This document shows, piece by piece, positions 46,501 to 54,529 of a stretch of 64,000 nt of DNA. The stretch covers positions 61,457-125,456 of the forward strand of contig CAZPDT010000009.1 of NCBI GenBank assembly GCA_964585545.1, read 5' to 3'. Each line of letters opens with the position of its first letter. The first letter of the stretch is position 1. A program made the translations under genes and the position numbers. Source of the stretch: Brumimicrobium sp964585545. GTDB lineage: Bacteria > Bacteroidota > Bacteroidia > Flavobacteriales_D > Crocinitomicaceae. Below the pieces are notes generated by a model. It was not told where the DNA came from. It did not search any database and worked only from the letters and a program-made list of their open reading frames with translations.

Positions 46501-46755
46501 TTGTTTTGCCTTTCTTGTTTCTTTTTCTGTTGCTCGAATTGGATATGCCAACTGATCCAACCCTTGAATAATTCGGTCTTTCATCTCCCATGCAGCTTTA
46601 TTCGTAAAAGTCATAGCGAGTATCCTGCTAAAGTTTTTTTGCTCAACATAATCCCCAAGGGTAAGTTGAAGGTATTTTTGAACCAAAGAAAATGTTTTCC
46701 CACTTCCCGCAGAAGCGCTATAAATAGAGAGTGGTTTTACGAATTCGTCTTGCAT
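43579..46755 (-). CDS. AddA/RecB-like UvrD helicase with C-terminal nuclease domain
   Basis: The 1058-residue protein has Walker A in YSASAGSGKTFSLV (about 13-26), LLDEFQDTSRLQW (motif II), GDPKQAIYRFRNG (motif III), EQNYRSRKN, and IQIMTIHKSKGLEFPIVIMP followed by LYVAFTRPVERLYVL. A PD-(D/E)XK-like nuclease part at the end (KRPDRIYITGHKATIIDFKTG) completes it. It should process DNA ends for recombinational repair. AddA normally works with AddB, and no addB-like gene is adjacent. Confidence 0.85.
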   Translation of the reverse strand: MQDEFVKPLSIYSASAGSGKTFSLVQKYLQLTLGDYVEQKNFSRILAMTFTNKAAWEMKDRIIQGLDQLAYPIRATEKETRKAKQLLDSTQKNTKLSTKRIQEGAKHVLSQILHNYENFNVLTIDKFSLRLIRTFSRDLDLDENFEVTLDQETLIEQVVDELMSKMGKAGEEVITNLTLNYAKSNLSEGDQWNFRRSLIQFSKVLTNETDQVYVERLLEKEFSSKVFKELNSQLQEIEHQHRERCNEVYQYFLGLGTTSTDYPGGMRGIYSRLIELTSRSLRDYAPPISTIQKTLTGENIKSKHNVDSKLIQLVEALFAWEKTNFDAYFTLDKIRSNFYNLALLKHISKELKSYQEREKIIGIHEFGQMIAELLNKENTLYIYERLGTRYKHYLLDEFQDTSRLQWLNLIPLVEESISNVNESLIVGDPKQAIYRFRNGLVEQFVELPGIYNPENDETLNRVSEYFKQMGKKIPLEQNYRSRKNIVLFNNILFKNLLDYLPKNLKIYYKDIRQEPISEEGGFVSISWLEEKIKTKEAEEKEHQFLLERVKKCLADGFDPGDICILTRFKKEGTRYAKILNKQGYTIVSSDSLVVSSDAIVKLCIDYLNLRKNTTNRTLQMKFAAAFYRIKGEEPVELLSTFWVKKEKNDAYYFDFQRFLDKEFGGKEVFFFPYENLYDLGKQFISLVGKSELNNPYLHHLMEQFQKFELKNGSDIRGFLEEWENKLKENPIQMPKNKEAIQIMTIHKSKGLEFPIVIMPNLNFKIKPSKNNQFIELEDGQLLYTNLKKDKAPEFISARYQNEYEQLLLDELNVLYVAFTRPVERLYVLTESNQPSRSDFYAKINQPLSAFIKSWEDDLISERKENTIEVGKELKNKAKKEGTNKENEFMPKDLKDYLWFPELALQDAEGLEKEDFNEEQRYGNQLHLVLSKADQDKTTDEVVQQLIAVGEIELKWEEKLKATATGVYSLLAKQSFVQSAQKVLNEQDILVSEKVIKRPDRIYITGHKATIIDFKTGEPSKTHVTQVRDYCKQLSNMGYKHTEGFLLYTQSMQLEKVAL

Positions 46756-46885
46756 GGTTTGAAGATAAGAAAAAGTCGAGATAAAATTTAAAAAAACCTG
46801 TTCTTTTTACAACAAAACTTATTATCTTTAAAAATAATATTTTATTGCGGAAATTACGATTAAAAAAACCACTAAAATAAAGCTT

Positions 46886-46896
46886 GACTTAAAGTC
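46886..46896 (+). promoter_or_regulatory. palindrome in the Rrf2 gene promoter region
   Basis: GACTTAAAGTC is an 11-bp perfect palindrome inside TTGACTTAAAGTCC, 24 bases before the ATG at 46921. It could be the regulator's own operator. Rrf2 regulators often autoregulate. Confidence 0.35.
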
Positions 46897-46920
46897 CATT
46901 TTCTAATAAAAACAAAATAT

Positions 46921-47358
46921 ATGTTTACAAAAGCATGTGAATATGCCATAAGAGCCTGTGTTGTTGTCGCACAACATTCGATAAATAACAACCGTGCAAG
47001 TTTAAAAAAAATAGCCCGAGCAATTAACTCACCTGAAGCCTTCACAGCTAAAATTTTACAGAAATTAGTAAAGCATGATATCATATTTTCCGTTCAGGGT
47101 TCTCGTGGAGGATTTGAGATTGATTCTGCAACTTTAAAACAATTAACATTGAAAAATATTGTTGATGCAATAGATGGGAACGAAACTTATTTAGCGTGTG
47201 TTCTAGGTTTAGAAGATTGTTCAGACAACAATCCTTGTCCTGCCCATAAAAAATACAAAGTAATTAAAGACCAATTTATAGATATGATTCAGACCACTAC
47301 AATTTTAGACATGGTGAATGATACAGAGAATGGCTTGGCATTTTTAAAAAACCAATAG
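46921..47358 (+). CDS. Rrf2 family transcriptional regulator
   Basis: The 145-residue protein has the winged helix typical of Rrf2 (FTKACEYAIRACVVVAQHS, LKKIARAINSPEAFTAKILQ, GSRGGFEI) and a Cys triad near the C-terminus in CVLGLEDCSDNNPC (C-x6-C-x5-C), the arrangement that binds an Fe-S cluster in IscR/NsrR proteins. It therefore probably senses redox state, NO or Fe-S status. The regulated genes are not obvious: the flanking genes are a divergent helicase-nuclease and a universal stress protein on the other strand. It is monocistronic. Confidence 0.85.
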   Translation: MFTKACEYAIRACVVVAQHSINNNRASLKKIARAINSPEAFTAKILQKLVKHDIIFSVQGSRGGFEIDSATLKQLTLKNIVDAIDGNETYLACVLGLEDCSDNNPCPAHKKYKVIKDQFIDMIQTTTILDMVNDTENGLAFLKNQ

Positions 47359-47543
47359 AAATTATTACCCCCTAACACTAATTAACAGGTATGTTCATCA
47401 TTGAATTCAGTTAATTATCCTGTCTAATAAACTGGCTATTCGTCACACAGTTAGCTAATTATGTTTTGCCTCTCTTTTATTCTGTCCTGTTTGTTTCTTT
47501 TCATGAGTATACAAGAAAGAAGTGCCGTAGATGCGACATCTTA

Positions 47544-47589
47544 TTAACCCTGAATTGCACTTCACTACGTTGCGCTTATTCAGGGTTAA
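47544..47589. repeat. 12-bp-arm inverted repeat
   Basis: TTAACCCTGAAT (47544-47555) and ATTCAGGGTTAA (47578-47589) are perfect inverted repeats around a 22-nt loop. There is no T-run, so it is a REP-like element rather than a standard terminator. Confidence 0.7.
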
Positions 47590-47672
47590 GTTACAAAAGA
47601 TGGCCGTCTTGGGATGCAGGTTAGAAGATAACAAAGTAGCTGTCTCAAAAGAGGGAACTCTGTAATAAAATA

Positions 47673-47799
47673 GTGGATATCTCAAAAGTGAGGAGAATGT
47701 AGGGCATTGAAAATGAGAACGAAATGAGCATACTAAAGTATGTGATTGAATTCGAAATCTGTCAATAACGCAGCAGTTCTGCAGTTTTGAGATATCCTT
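47673..47799. repeat. 127-bp MITE-like element, long copy
   Basis: The ends GGATATCTCAAAA (47675-47687) and TTTTGAGATATCC (47785-47797) are 13-bp perfect inverted repeats. Inside are a CATACTAAAGTATG stem and a 29-bp core (47762-47790) that matches the short copy at 10229-10275. It encodes nothing and could be a non-autonomous mobile repeat. Confidence 0.65.
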
Positions 47800-47823
47800 T
47801 TAATAGGGTTGTTTTTCCTACTT

Positions 47824-48651
47824 TTAGTAATTACCACTCAATTCAAAAGTCGTAAATGAAAGTCCCTCAATTGGATTCATCACAAGTGTTGGTATTTTTT
47901 CTTTATTGTTTAATAATGACTCTTCGTGATTTGCTGTAATAACACCAAAAATATTGTTTTTATTCAAATTCATAAAAGCAATCAAATCAGCGCCTATTGA
48001 AGCGGCATGCCCAATTATTTCTTCATCAAACTTTCTGTTGGGTACTATGGTTGTGGTTATTTCAATATTGCGTTCTTTAAAGTATCGTTGTGCAAAAGCA
48101 ATATTCCCATTTATCGTATTTCGAAGAAATTCATCTGTTTCATTGGGTGTAACCACATGAATACGAGAATGAAAATAATTAGCAAGTTCAGCAACAATAG
48201 CCAACTTTTGCTTGGTCTCTCTTTTCAAATCCATGGGTACTACAATATCATCATAACCCGTTTCTTTCGGACTTGCCTCTTGAACCACAATAAATGGTGC
48301 TTTTGAACTGTTCACAACCCTTAAAGCATTGCTCCCTGTAATGTGTTGCCATCCTTTGGTCCCATGGGTTCCCATAAAAATAAATTCTGCATTTTTTTCA
48401 GCAGAAAAATCTCCAATATCTTCAAAAATGTCTCCAATTCGAACATTGGGAATTAAATTCACAGAGGTGTCAAATTTTGACAAAACATCTTTGAGCTTTT
48501 GTTCAGCTTCTTGTATATTATCTCCTCTTTTTACTACATGGAGAACGTTGATATCAGCATCTACTATTTTTGCTGTAGCAATAGCGTGCTCCATGGCCAC
48601 ATTTGCCACCTTAGAGAAATCATGAGGGACAATAAAGTTTTTTTTCGTCAT
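47824..48651 (-). CDS. universal stress protein, tandem UspA domains
   Basis: The 275-residue protein contains two UspA-like domains. The first (about 1-145) has the typical start NFIVPHDFSKVANVAMEHAI and the ATP-loop-like FIFMGTHGTKGWQHITGSNA. The second (about 145-275; DIVVPMDLKRETKQKLAIVAE) ends with a changed loop (ADLIAFMNLNKNNIFGVI) lacking a standard G-x2-G-x9-G(S/T). It should be a cytosolic stress protein that binds ATP through its first half. It is monocistronic. Confidence 0.85.
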   Translation of the reverse strand: MTKKNFIVPHDFSKVANVAMEHAIATAKIVDADINVLHVVKRGDNIQEAEQKLKDVLSKFDTSVNLIPNVRIGDIFEDIGDFSAEKNAEFIFMGTHGTKGWQHITGSNALRVVNSSKAPFIVVQEASPKETGYDDIVVPMDLKRETKQKLAIVAELANYFHSRIHVVTPNETDEFLRNTINGNIAFAQRYFKERNIEITTTIVPNRKFDEEIIGHAASIGADLIAFMNLNKNNIFGVITANHEESLLNNKEKIPTLVMNPIEGLSFTTFELSGNY

Positions 48652-48825
48652 AATAAAGAAAATTCTGGTTTTATAGTTTTTTTATTTTATAGCATAAAAA
48701 TATGAAAATAAGTGGATATTTATCTCAAATCGTAGAAAAATATATACTTTATTTCCCAAAATTTGATAAAATAATCAGCAAAAAGCCAAAACACTACAGC
48801 TCAATCTACCTGTTTGGAATTCAAT

Positions 48826-49731
48826 TTACAAGGCAGACTGTATTTCATTTCTTTTTCTTCTCATTCTTGCTTTTACATAGGCATTGAGTAAAACCACAAT
48901 AATAATTAGGCTTGCTCCAACGTAAAACTGTGTACCTAAATGTTGATTTTCATTTAAGATCAAGATAGCGAGAAGGATAGAATATACTGGTTCAAGGTTA
49001 ATGGACAAAGAGGTTGTAAAAGCACCCAAGCGTTTTACAATATCAATCATGAGAAGGAAAGGTATGCTCGTACATACGATTCCTAAGAACATCAACCACC
49101 AAAAATCCGAAGGAGTAATAAGGAAAACCTCTAAATTCAGTTGTCCACTAAAAAGGAGGATGAAGGTGAGCAATACAGCTCCTGTCAACATTTCATAGAA
49201 TGTAATTTGAGGAGAAGGGATTGTTTGTACCAATTTGGCATTTGAAACGGAAAAAACTCCTGCTAAAAGTGCCGATAATAGACCATAGCCCAATGCTTCA
49301 TACTCTTTTGCACTAAAATCTGAGGAAACAAAATAAATTCCAAAAACAACAAGCAAACCAAAGAAAGCTTCAATCCATGAAAACCTGCGTTTCATTATAA
49401 TAGGATCCAGCCAAGCTACATGCAATGTTGTGGTGGAGAGACACAATACGCCTAAAGAGGCTGTCGAGAGGGAAATAGCCTTGAAAAAGGTGATCCAATG
49501 AAGTGCTGTAATTATGCCTACAAAAATGAGTTTCCACAAATCCTTTTTGTGTTGAAGTTTAAACGAAACTTTAAGTAAAGGCAACATGATCAAAAGACCG
49601 ATGGCGGCAATTGACATTCGATACCATACAATATGTTCAGAGGGAAGAAGAATTAATTTTCCCAGAATTCCTGTAAATCCCCACAAAAATATGATGCTGT
49701 GCATCAAAATGTGATATCTGTATTTACCCAC
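48826..49731 (-). CDS. EamA/DMT family transporter
   Basis: The 301-residue protein has ten predicted TM helices in two EamA repeats: residues about 8-140 (LWGFTGILGKLI, TALHWITFFKAISLSTASLG) and about 150-285 (YGLLSALLAGVFSVSNAKLV, SLNLEPVYSILLAILILNE). This is the drug/metabolite transporter layout. It probably exports a metabolite or amino acid. The substrate is unknown, and there is no neighbour to help. A highly basic C-terminus (KARMRRKRNE) points to the cytoplasm. Confidence 0.88.
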   Translation of the reverse strand: MGKYRYHILMHSIIFLWGFTGILGKLILLPSEHIVWYRMSIAAIGLLIMLPLLKVSFKLQHKKDLWKLIFVGIITALHWITFFKAISLSTASLGVLCLSTTTLHVAWLDPIIMKRRFSWIEAFFGLLVVFGIYFVSSDFSAKEYEALGYGLLSALLAGVFSVSNAKLVQTIPSPQITFYEMLTGAVLLTFILLFSGQLNLEVFLITPSDFWWLMFLGIVCTSIPFLLMIDIVKRLGAFTTSLSINLEPVYSILLAILILNENQHLGTQFYVGASLIIIVVLLNAYVKARMRRKRNEIQSAL

Positions 49732-49765
49732 TCGGCTATAAAAATTTAGGGTGTAAATATACAGA

Positions 49766-51796
49766 TTAGTTTATTAATCCTGCCCGTCTTAAAAGTGCAT
49801 CAGGCGATGGTTCCTTTCCACGAAATCTTAAATACAAATCCATTGGATCTTCTGTCCCGCCCTTAGATAAAACATTGTTTTTAAACAAATTGGCAACTTC
49901 ACGATTAAAAATACCTTTCTCTTTAAAATATTCAAAAGCATCAGCATCTAAAACCTCTGCCCATTTATATGAGTAATAACCTGATGAATAACCTCCATTA
50001 AAAATATGAGAAAAAGCTGTACTCATAGCGTTTTCACTTATGTCTGGGAACAATTGAGTCGACTCAAACTGTTGCCTTTCGAAATCTTTTAAATCTACTA
50101 TTGCAGAAGGATCTTGCCCGTGCCAACCCATGTCTAATAAACCAAAAGACAATTGTCGAACAGTCGCAATTCCTTCAAGAAAATTGGCACTTTTTTTAAT
50201 CTTTTCAATATACTCCATCGGGATAACCTCTCCTGTTTCATAATGTTTTGCAAACAATTCGAGGGCTTCCTTTTCATAACACCAATTTTCCATAACTTGA
50301 GAAGGAAGCTCAACAAAATCCCAATAAACATTAGCTCCTGATAAACTGGGATAAATTGTATCGGCCAACATCACATGTAAGGCATGACCAAACTCATGAA
50401 ACAACGTGGTGACTTCATTAAAAGTTAGTAAAGCGGGTTGAGTTGTCGTTGGACGAGAAAAATTACAGACTATAGAAGCGTGAGGACGCTCATCTTTTCC
50501 ATTTAATTTATATTGTGATTTATAAGTAGTCATCCAGGCACCGTTACGCTTTCCCTTTCTGGGGAAAAAATCAGCATAGAAGACGGCTAAAAAGTTTTCA
50601 TTTTCATCTTTCACTTCAAATGTTTGAACATCATCGTGGTATGTATCAATTGTATTCACCTTTTGAAAAGTAATTCCATATAATCGTTGGGCAACTTCAA
50701 AAGCCCCATTCAATACATTTTCTAATTTAAAATAAGCCCTCAGTTTTTCATCGTCAAGATCAAATCTTTTTTGTCTCAATTTTTCAGAATAATAAGCGCT
50801 GTCCCATTTTTCCAAACGATCAATTCCATCACATTCTTTAGCAAAATCTTCTAATTCTTTAAACTCCTTTTGGGCGGCAGGTTTAGACTTCTCTAAAAGA
50901 TCATTTAAAAAATCTTTTACCATTTTGGGCGATTTAGCCATTCTTTCTTCCAATACAAAATCTGCATGAGAGTCATACCCCAGCAGTTTTGCTTTTTGAA
51001 ATCGCAGTTGTGCAATTTTAATTGCTATTTTTTCGTTGTTGTTCTCATTGTTTTGAAATCCTTTTCTTCCATTGGCAATTGCCAATTCTTTGCGAAGATT
51101 TCTGTTCTTGGCATATTTCATAAAAGGAAAGTAACTGGGAAAGTCTAAGGTAAATATCCACCCTTCTTTATCTTCTGACTTTGCCAAATCTGCTGCTGCC
51201 TCAATCACACTTTCAGGCAACCCTTCTGTATCTTTTTTATCCGTTAAATGGAGCTGATAGGCATTTTGATCAGCAAGTACATTTTTGCCAAAAGTCAATG
51301 TCAATTTTGAGAGCTCTTTTGACAACTCTCGTAGTTTATTCTTTGATTCATCATCCAATAAAGCACCATTCCTTACAAATGATTTATAGGTGGTTTCTAA
51401 TAACATTTCCTGTTCTGGAATTAAATGCATTAACATTCTTTGGTCATACACACTTTTAATACGTTGAAATAATTCTGGGTTAAGTGTGATATCATTTTGA
51501 AAATCCGATAATTGAGGTGCTATTTCTTGTGCAATGTTTTCCAATTCATCATTGGTTTCAGCAGAATGTAAATTAAAAAACACAGCAGTCACCCTTTCGA
51601 GATGTCTACCAGAAAAAGCCATTGCTTCCAGGGTGTTTTTAAATGTAGCTTTCTCGGGAGAGTCAACAATCTCTTGAATTTCCTTTTTTGCCTCATTAAT
51701 TCCTAGCGTAATTGCAGGAACAAAGTCTTTGTTTTTAATTTTTGAAAATGGAACCGTTTGGTGAGGTGTTGTAAACTTCTGATTTAATATGTTCAT
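49766..51796 (-). CDS. M3 family oligopeptidase (Dcp/OpdA-like)
   Basis: From the ATG at 51796 the protein is 676 residues (an upstream TTG would add 14). The zinc motif LFHEFGHALHVML and the downstream FVELPSQVMENW with the third ligand Glu are those of M3 metallopeptidases. It has no signal peptide, so it is probably cytosolic and degrades peptides, for example released signal peptides. The full-length helical N-terminal half closes over the active site. It is monocistronic with no functional clue in the flanks. Confidence 0.9.
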   Translation of the reverse strand: MNILNQKFTTPHQTVPFSKIKNKDFVPAITLGINEAKKEIQEIVDSPEKATFKNTLEAMAFSGRHLERVTAVFFNLHSAETNDELENIAQEIAPQLSDFQNDITLNPELFQRIKSVYDQRMLMHLIPEQEMLLETTYKSFVRNGALLDDESKNKLRELSKELSKLTLTFGKNVLADQNAYQLHLTDKKDTEGLPESVIEAAADLAKSEDKEGWIFTLDFPSYFPFMKYAKNRNLRKELAIANGRKGFQNNENNNEKIAIKIAQLRFQKAKLLGYDSHADFVLEERMAKSPKMVKDFLNDLLEKSKPAAQKEFKELEDFAKECDGIDRLEKWDSAYYSEKLRQKRFDLDDEKLRAYFKLENVLNGAFEVAQRLYGITFQKVNTIDTYHDDVQTFEVKDENENFLAVFYADFFPRKGKRNGAWMTTYKSQYKLNGKDERPHASIVCNFSRPTTTQPALLTFNEVTTLFHEFGHALHVMLADTIYPSLSGANVYWDFVELPSQVMENWCYEKEALELFAKHYETGEVIPMEYIEKIKKSANFLEGIATVRQLSFGLLDMGWHGQDPSAIVDLKDFERQQFESTQLFPDISENAMSTAFSHIFNGGYSSGYYSYKWAEVLDADAFEYFKEKGIFNREVANLFKNNVLSKGGTEDPMDLYLRFRGKEPSPDALLRRAGLIN

Positions 51797-52121
51797 TGTA
51801 TCTTTTTTAAGATTATTGTATCGCTTTACCACTTGCAATTTTAATCATTTTTAAGTGAAAATACACCTTTCGGTTGATGCAAGATAGTAGGGCTTCTAAA
51901 AAAGAAACATAAACTTTGAATACATCCCCAAAATTGAAGTAGGTGTTTCTTTGTTAAAATAAAAATAATATTCTGAAAATCAAATAAATATACTTGAAAT
52001 AGAAAGGTACAGTAAACACTGCAGGTAATATTGTTTTTTTTAACACTTATTTAAGCATTAAAGAACCTATTTAAAAATTATATTGTGTAATTTTAAAGTC
52101 TTTTATATTTGTCACTTTTTT
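51797..52121. other. 325-bp gap between divergent M3 peptidase and DedA genes
   Basis: I see no gene or strong repeat. It is AT-rich. The -7 box of the DedA gene lies at 52104-52111. Confidence 0.4.
52104..52111 (+). promoter_or_regulatory. -7 box of the first dedA-type gene
   Basis: TATATTTG is a perfect TAnnTTTG match, with a TTG about 18 bases upstream (52083-52085). It lies after the first in-frame start at 52083, so the true start is the ATG at 52122. Confidence 0.6.
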
Positions 52122-52778
52122 ATGGACGTATTATTTGAATTTTTTAACCAATTATTAAACCCAGACTGGATTATAGAACGAGGAGGTTTATATCTTGTTT
52201 TGCTGATTATTTTCATTGAAACAGGCTTGTTCTTTGGATTTGTTTTACCTGGCGATCCTTTGTTATTTATTTCTGGGGTAATTATTGCTGGAGCAAATGA
52301 ATCTCTTCATCCTTTTGATGTTGAAGTCTTTAATCTCATGTTTTGGATTTTTCTGTTTATTTTATCAACAACAGCAGGTAATTTTGTGGGCTATTGGTTT
52401 GGTTATAAGTTCCGTGATCGTTTAAATAAAAAGAAAGACCGATGGCTTTTAAAACGAAAACACATTTTATCTGCTCAAGAGTTTTATGAAAAAAGAGGCG
52501 GATTTGCAATTGTAATTGCTCGGTTCTTACCCATTGTGCGAACCTTTGCCCCAATCGTTGGAGGAATGGTAAGGATGAACTTTAAGCGTTTTTCATTTTT
52601 CAATGTTTTAGGTGCAATTATTTGGGCAACCAGCCTAACCACCTTAGGCTATGTGCTTGGAGATCACCCATGGACGCAACGCAATCTTGAATGGGTCATT
52701 CTTGGATTGGTGCTTTTTGTTACGCTGCCTGTGGTATTCAAGTTAATTTCCAGGAAAGGACAAAAACAAGAGGTTTAA
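52122..52778 (+). CDS. DedA family membrane protein, copy 1
   Basis: From 52122 the protein has 218 residues with the DedA (VTT/SNARE-associated) layout: IIFIETGLFFGFVLPGDPLL (re-entrant loop 1) and IVIARFLPIVRTFAPIVGGM (re-entrant loop 2 with the conserved Arg and Gly). DedA proteins are lipid scramblases/flippases, for example for undecaprenyl phosphate. The next gene is a close paralogue in tandem. The longer reading from 52083 would cross the promoter. Confidence 0.88.
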   Translation: MDVLFEFFNQLLNPDWIIERGGLYLVLLIIFIETGLFFGFVLPGDPLLFISGVIIAGANESLHPFDVEVFNLMFWIFLFILSTTAGNFVGYWFGYKFRDRLNKKKDRWLLKRKHILSAQEFYEKRGGFAIVIARFLPIVRTFAPIVGGMVRMNFKRFSFFNVLGAIIWATSLTTLGYVLGDHPWTQRNLEWVILGLVLFVTLPVVFKLISRKGQKQEV

Positions 52779-52845
52779 CAGTGTAAATTAATCTATCAAT
52801 TAATTATTCTTTACTTTTGACAATCATTTTTATTTGCCTTTTTTT

Positions 52846-53499
52846 ATGGACTTTTTAATCGAATCATTTAATCAATTGTTCGATCCCAAATGGATTATAG
52901 ACAGTGGTGGATTGTACCTTGTTTTAATGATTATTTTTATTGAGTCTGGAATGTTTTTCGGTTTTTTCCTTCCAGGAGGACCTGTTTTATTCATTTCAGG
53001 GGTAGTTATTGCAGGAGCAAATGGAACTTTACATCCTTTTAATGAAGGTAGTTTTAATTTTGCGTTTTGGACATCTATATATATTTTAGCTGCTGTAACA
53101 GGAAGTTTTATGGGCTATTGGTTTGGCTATAAATTTGGCCATCTTCTTCACAAAAAGAAAGAAGGATGGATCATTAAAAAGAAACACCTTCAAACCGCCC
53201 ACAATTTTTATGAAAAAAGAGGGGGCGTTGCTGTGTTGCTCTCACGTTTCCTTCCTATAGCAAGAACTTACGCCCCAATTGTTGGTGGAATGGTCAATAT
53301 GAACATTAAACGTTTTGCTCTTTATAATGTTTTAGGTGCAATTATTTGGGTTACAAGTCTTACAACAATGGGTTACGTATTCGGAGACACCCCTTGGGCC
53401 AAAGAAAATTTAAAATGGATTATTCTTGCATTGGTGCTTTTTGTTACGCTGCCCGTGGTTTATAAGTTACTGATAAATAAAAAGCCTAAAAAAATATAA
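52846..53499 (+). CDS. DedA family membrane protein, copy 2
   Basis: From the ATG at 52846 the protein has 217 residues and is closely similar to copy 1 over its full length (IIFIESGMFFGFFLPGGPVL, LLSRFLPIARTYAPIVGGMV, NVLGAIIWVTSLTTMGYVFG). It replaces GDP by GGP in loop 1. The two genes are 67 bp apart and clearly arose by duplication. Whether they serve different lipids is unknown. An ATG at 52834 is also in frame, but MDFLIESFNQ matches the start of copy 1 better. Confidence 0.87.
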   Translation: MDFLIESFNQLFDPKWIIDSGGLYLVLMIIFIESGMFFGFFLPGGPVLFISGVVIAGANGTLHPFNEGSFNFAFWTSIYILAAVTGSFMGYWFGYKFGHLLHKKKEGWIIKKKHLQTAHNFYEKRGGVAVLLSRFLPIARTYAPIVGGMVNMNIKRFALYNVLGAIIWVTSLTTMGYVFGDTPWAKENLKWIILALVLFVTLPVVYKLLINKKPKKI

Positions 53500-53577
53500 T
53501 TTCTAAAAGATACATTTCTTATAAACCCAATTATCAATAGAAAATAAATATCTTTGCCTTCCATTTAATATAGATTA

Positions 53578-54516
53578 ATGCTTGTTTGGACACTTTTTAT
53601 TGTTTTTGTTGTGATTGCCTTGGTGCTCGACCTTGGCGTATTCAATCGTAAACCGCATGAAATTAAAACCAAGGAGGCCTTAATTTGGACCTCGGTATGG
53701 GTTTCTTGTGCAATCTTGTTCTCAGGAGTTGTTTATTTATCTTTTCAAAATGAATGGATTGAAAACCCTACCAACTTAACAGCTCATGTTGCTCTTATAA
53801 AATACATAACCAGTTACCTTATCGAACTTTCATTAAGTGTCGACAACATCTTTGTAATTGCCCTTATTTTCTCCTCCTTTGCAATTCCAAAAAAATACCA
53901 ACATGAAGTGCTATTTTATGGTGTTTTAGGCGCCATTGTATTTCGTGCAATTATGATTGTATTTGGCGTTGCACTAATCCATAAATTTAGTTGGATCATA
54001 TACGTTTTTGGGGCCTTCCTTGTATTCACTGCACTAAAAATGTTGTTCAGTAAACACGATGACTTCGACCCCAAAACATCGCGCATGTTTCGCATCATAA
54101 AGAAAATATTTCCTGTAACACACGAAATGGATAAAGACAAATTTTTTATTCGAAAAAATAATGTTAGGCTGGCAACACCATTGTTTGTTGCTTTAATTAT
54201 TATTGAGCTTACAGATATATTCTTTGCAGTAGACAGTATCCCAGCTGTATTGTCCATTACCCCAGATCCTTTCATTGCATTTAGTTCTAATATTCTTGCA
54301 GTATTGGGTCTGCGTTCCATGTTCTTCTTAATTTCTGGGATGCTCAATAAATTCCGTTACATTAGTTACAGCTTGGTTGTTATATTGGCATTTGTTGGAG
54401 TAAAAATGTTATTATCAGAAATCTATGAATTTACAGAGTGGATTTCTCTTGGTATTATTGTTTTATCATTAGCCGCTGGAATTTTAGCATCGATTTGGAT
54501 GCCTGCTAAAAAGTAG
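53578..54516 (+). CDS. TerC family integral membrane protein
   Basis: The 312-residue protein has about nine TM helices and the two acidic TM motifs of TerC proteins: ELSLSVDNIFVIALIF (about 84-99) and ELTDIFFAVDSIPAVLSIT (about 212-230). TerC/Alx proteins export or handle Mn2+ (or Ca2+) and support metal loading of exported proteins. No tellurite-resistance gene is nearby, so a metal-homeostasis role is more likely. It starts 78 bp after the second DedA gene and may share its transcript. Confidence 0.88.
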   Translation: MLVWTLFIVFVVIALVLDLGVFNRKPHEIKTKEALIWTSVWVSCAILFSGVVYLSFQNEWIENPTNLTAHVALIKYITSYLIELSLSVDNIFVIALIFSSFAIPKKYQHEVLFYGVLGAIVFRAIMIVFGVALIHKFSWIIYVFGAFLVFTALKMLFSKHDDFDPKTSRMFRIIKKIFPVTHEMDKDKFFIRKNNVRLATPLFVALIIIELTDIFFAVDSIPAVLSITPDPFIAFSSNILAVLGLRSMFFLISGMLNKFRYISYSLVVILAFVGVKMLLSEIYEFTEWISLGIIVLSLAAGILASIWMPAKK

Positions 54517-54529
54517 TCTTTTTATTGCT

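Larger units (their letters stand above)
47359..47823. other. 465-bp repeat-rich gap
   Basis: The gap contains a stem-loop (47544-47589) and a 127-bp inverted-repeat element (47673-47799). It also contains AGTGCCGTAG (near 47521), a word that recurs at 63767. I see no gene in it. Confidence 0.5.

Noticed and set aside
47455..47685. A 76-residue minus-strand frame in the gap after the Rrf2 gene
   Set aside because: It runs through the inverted repeats, has no recognisable domain or promoter, and its composition follows the repeat.
48702..48887. A 61-residue plus-strand frame between the universal stress and EamA genes
   Set aside because: It overlaps the end of the EamA gene and has no ribosome binding site or family likeness.
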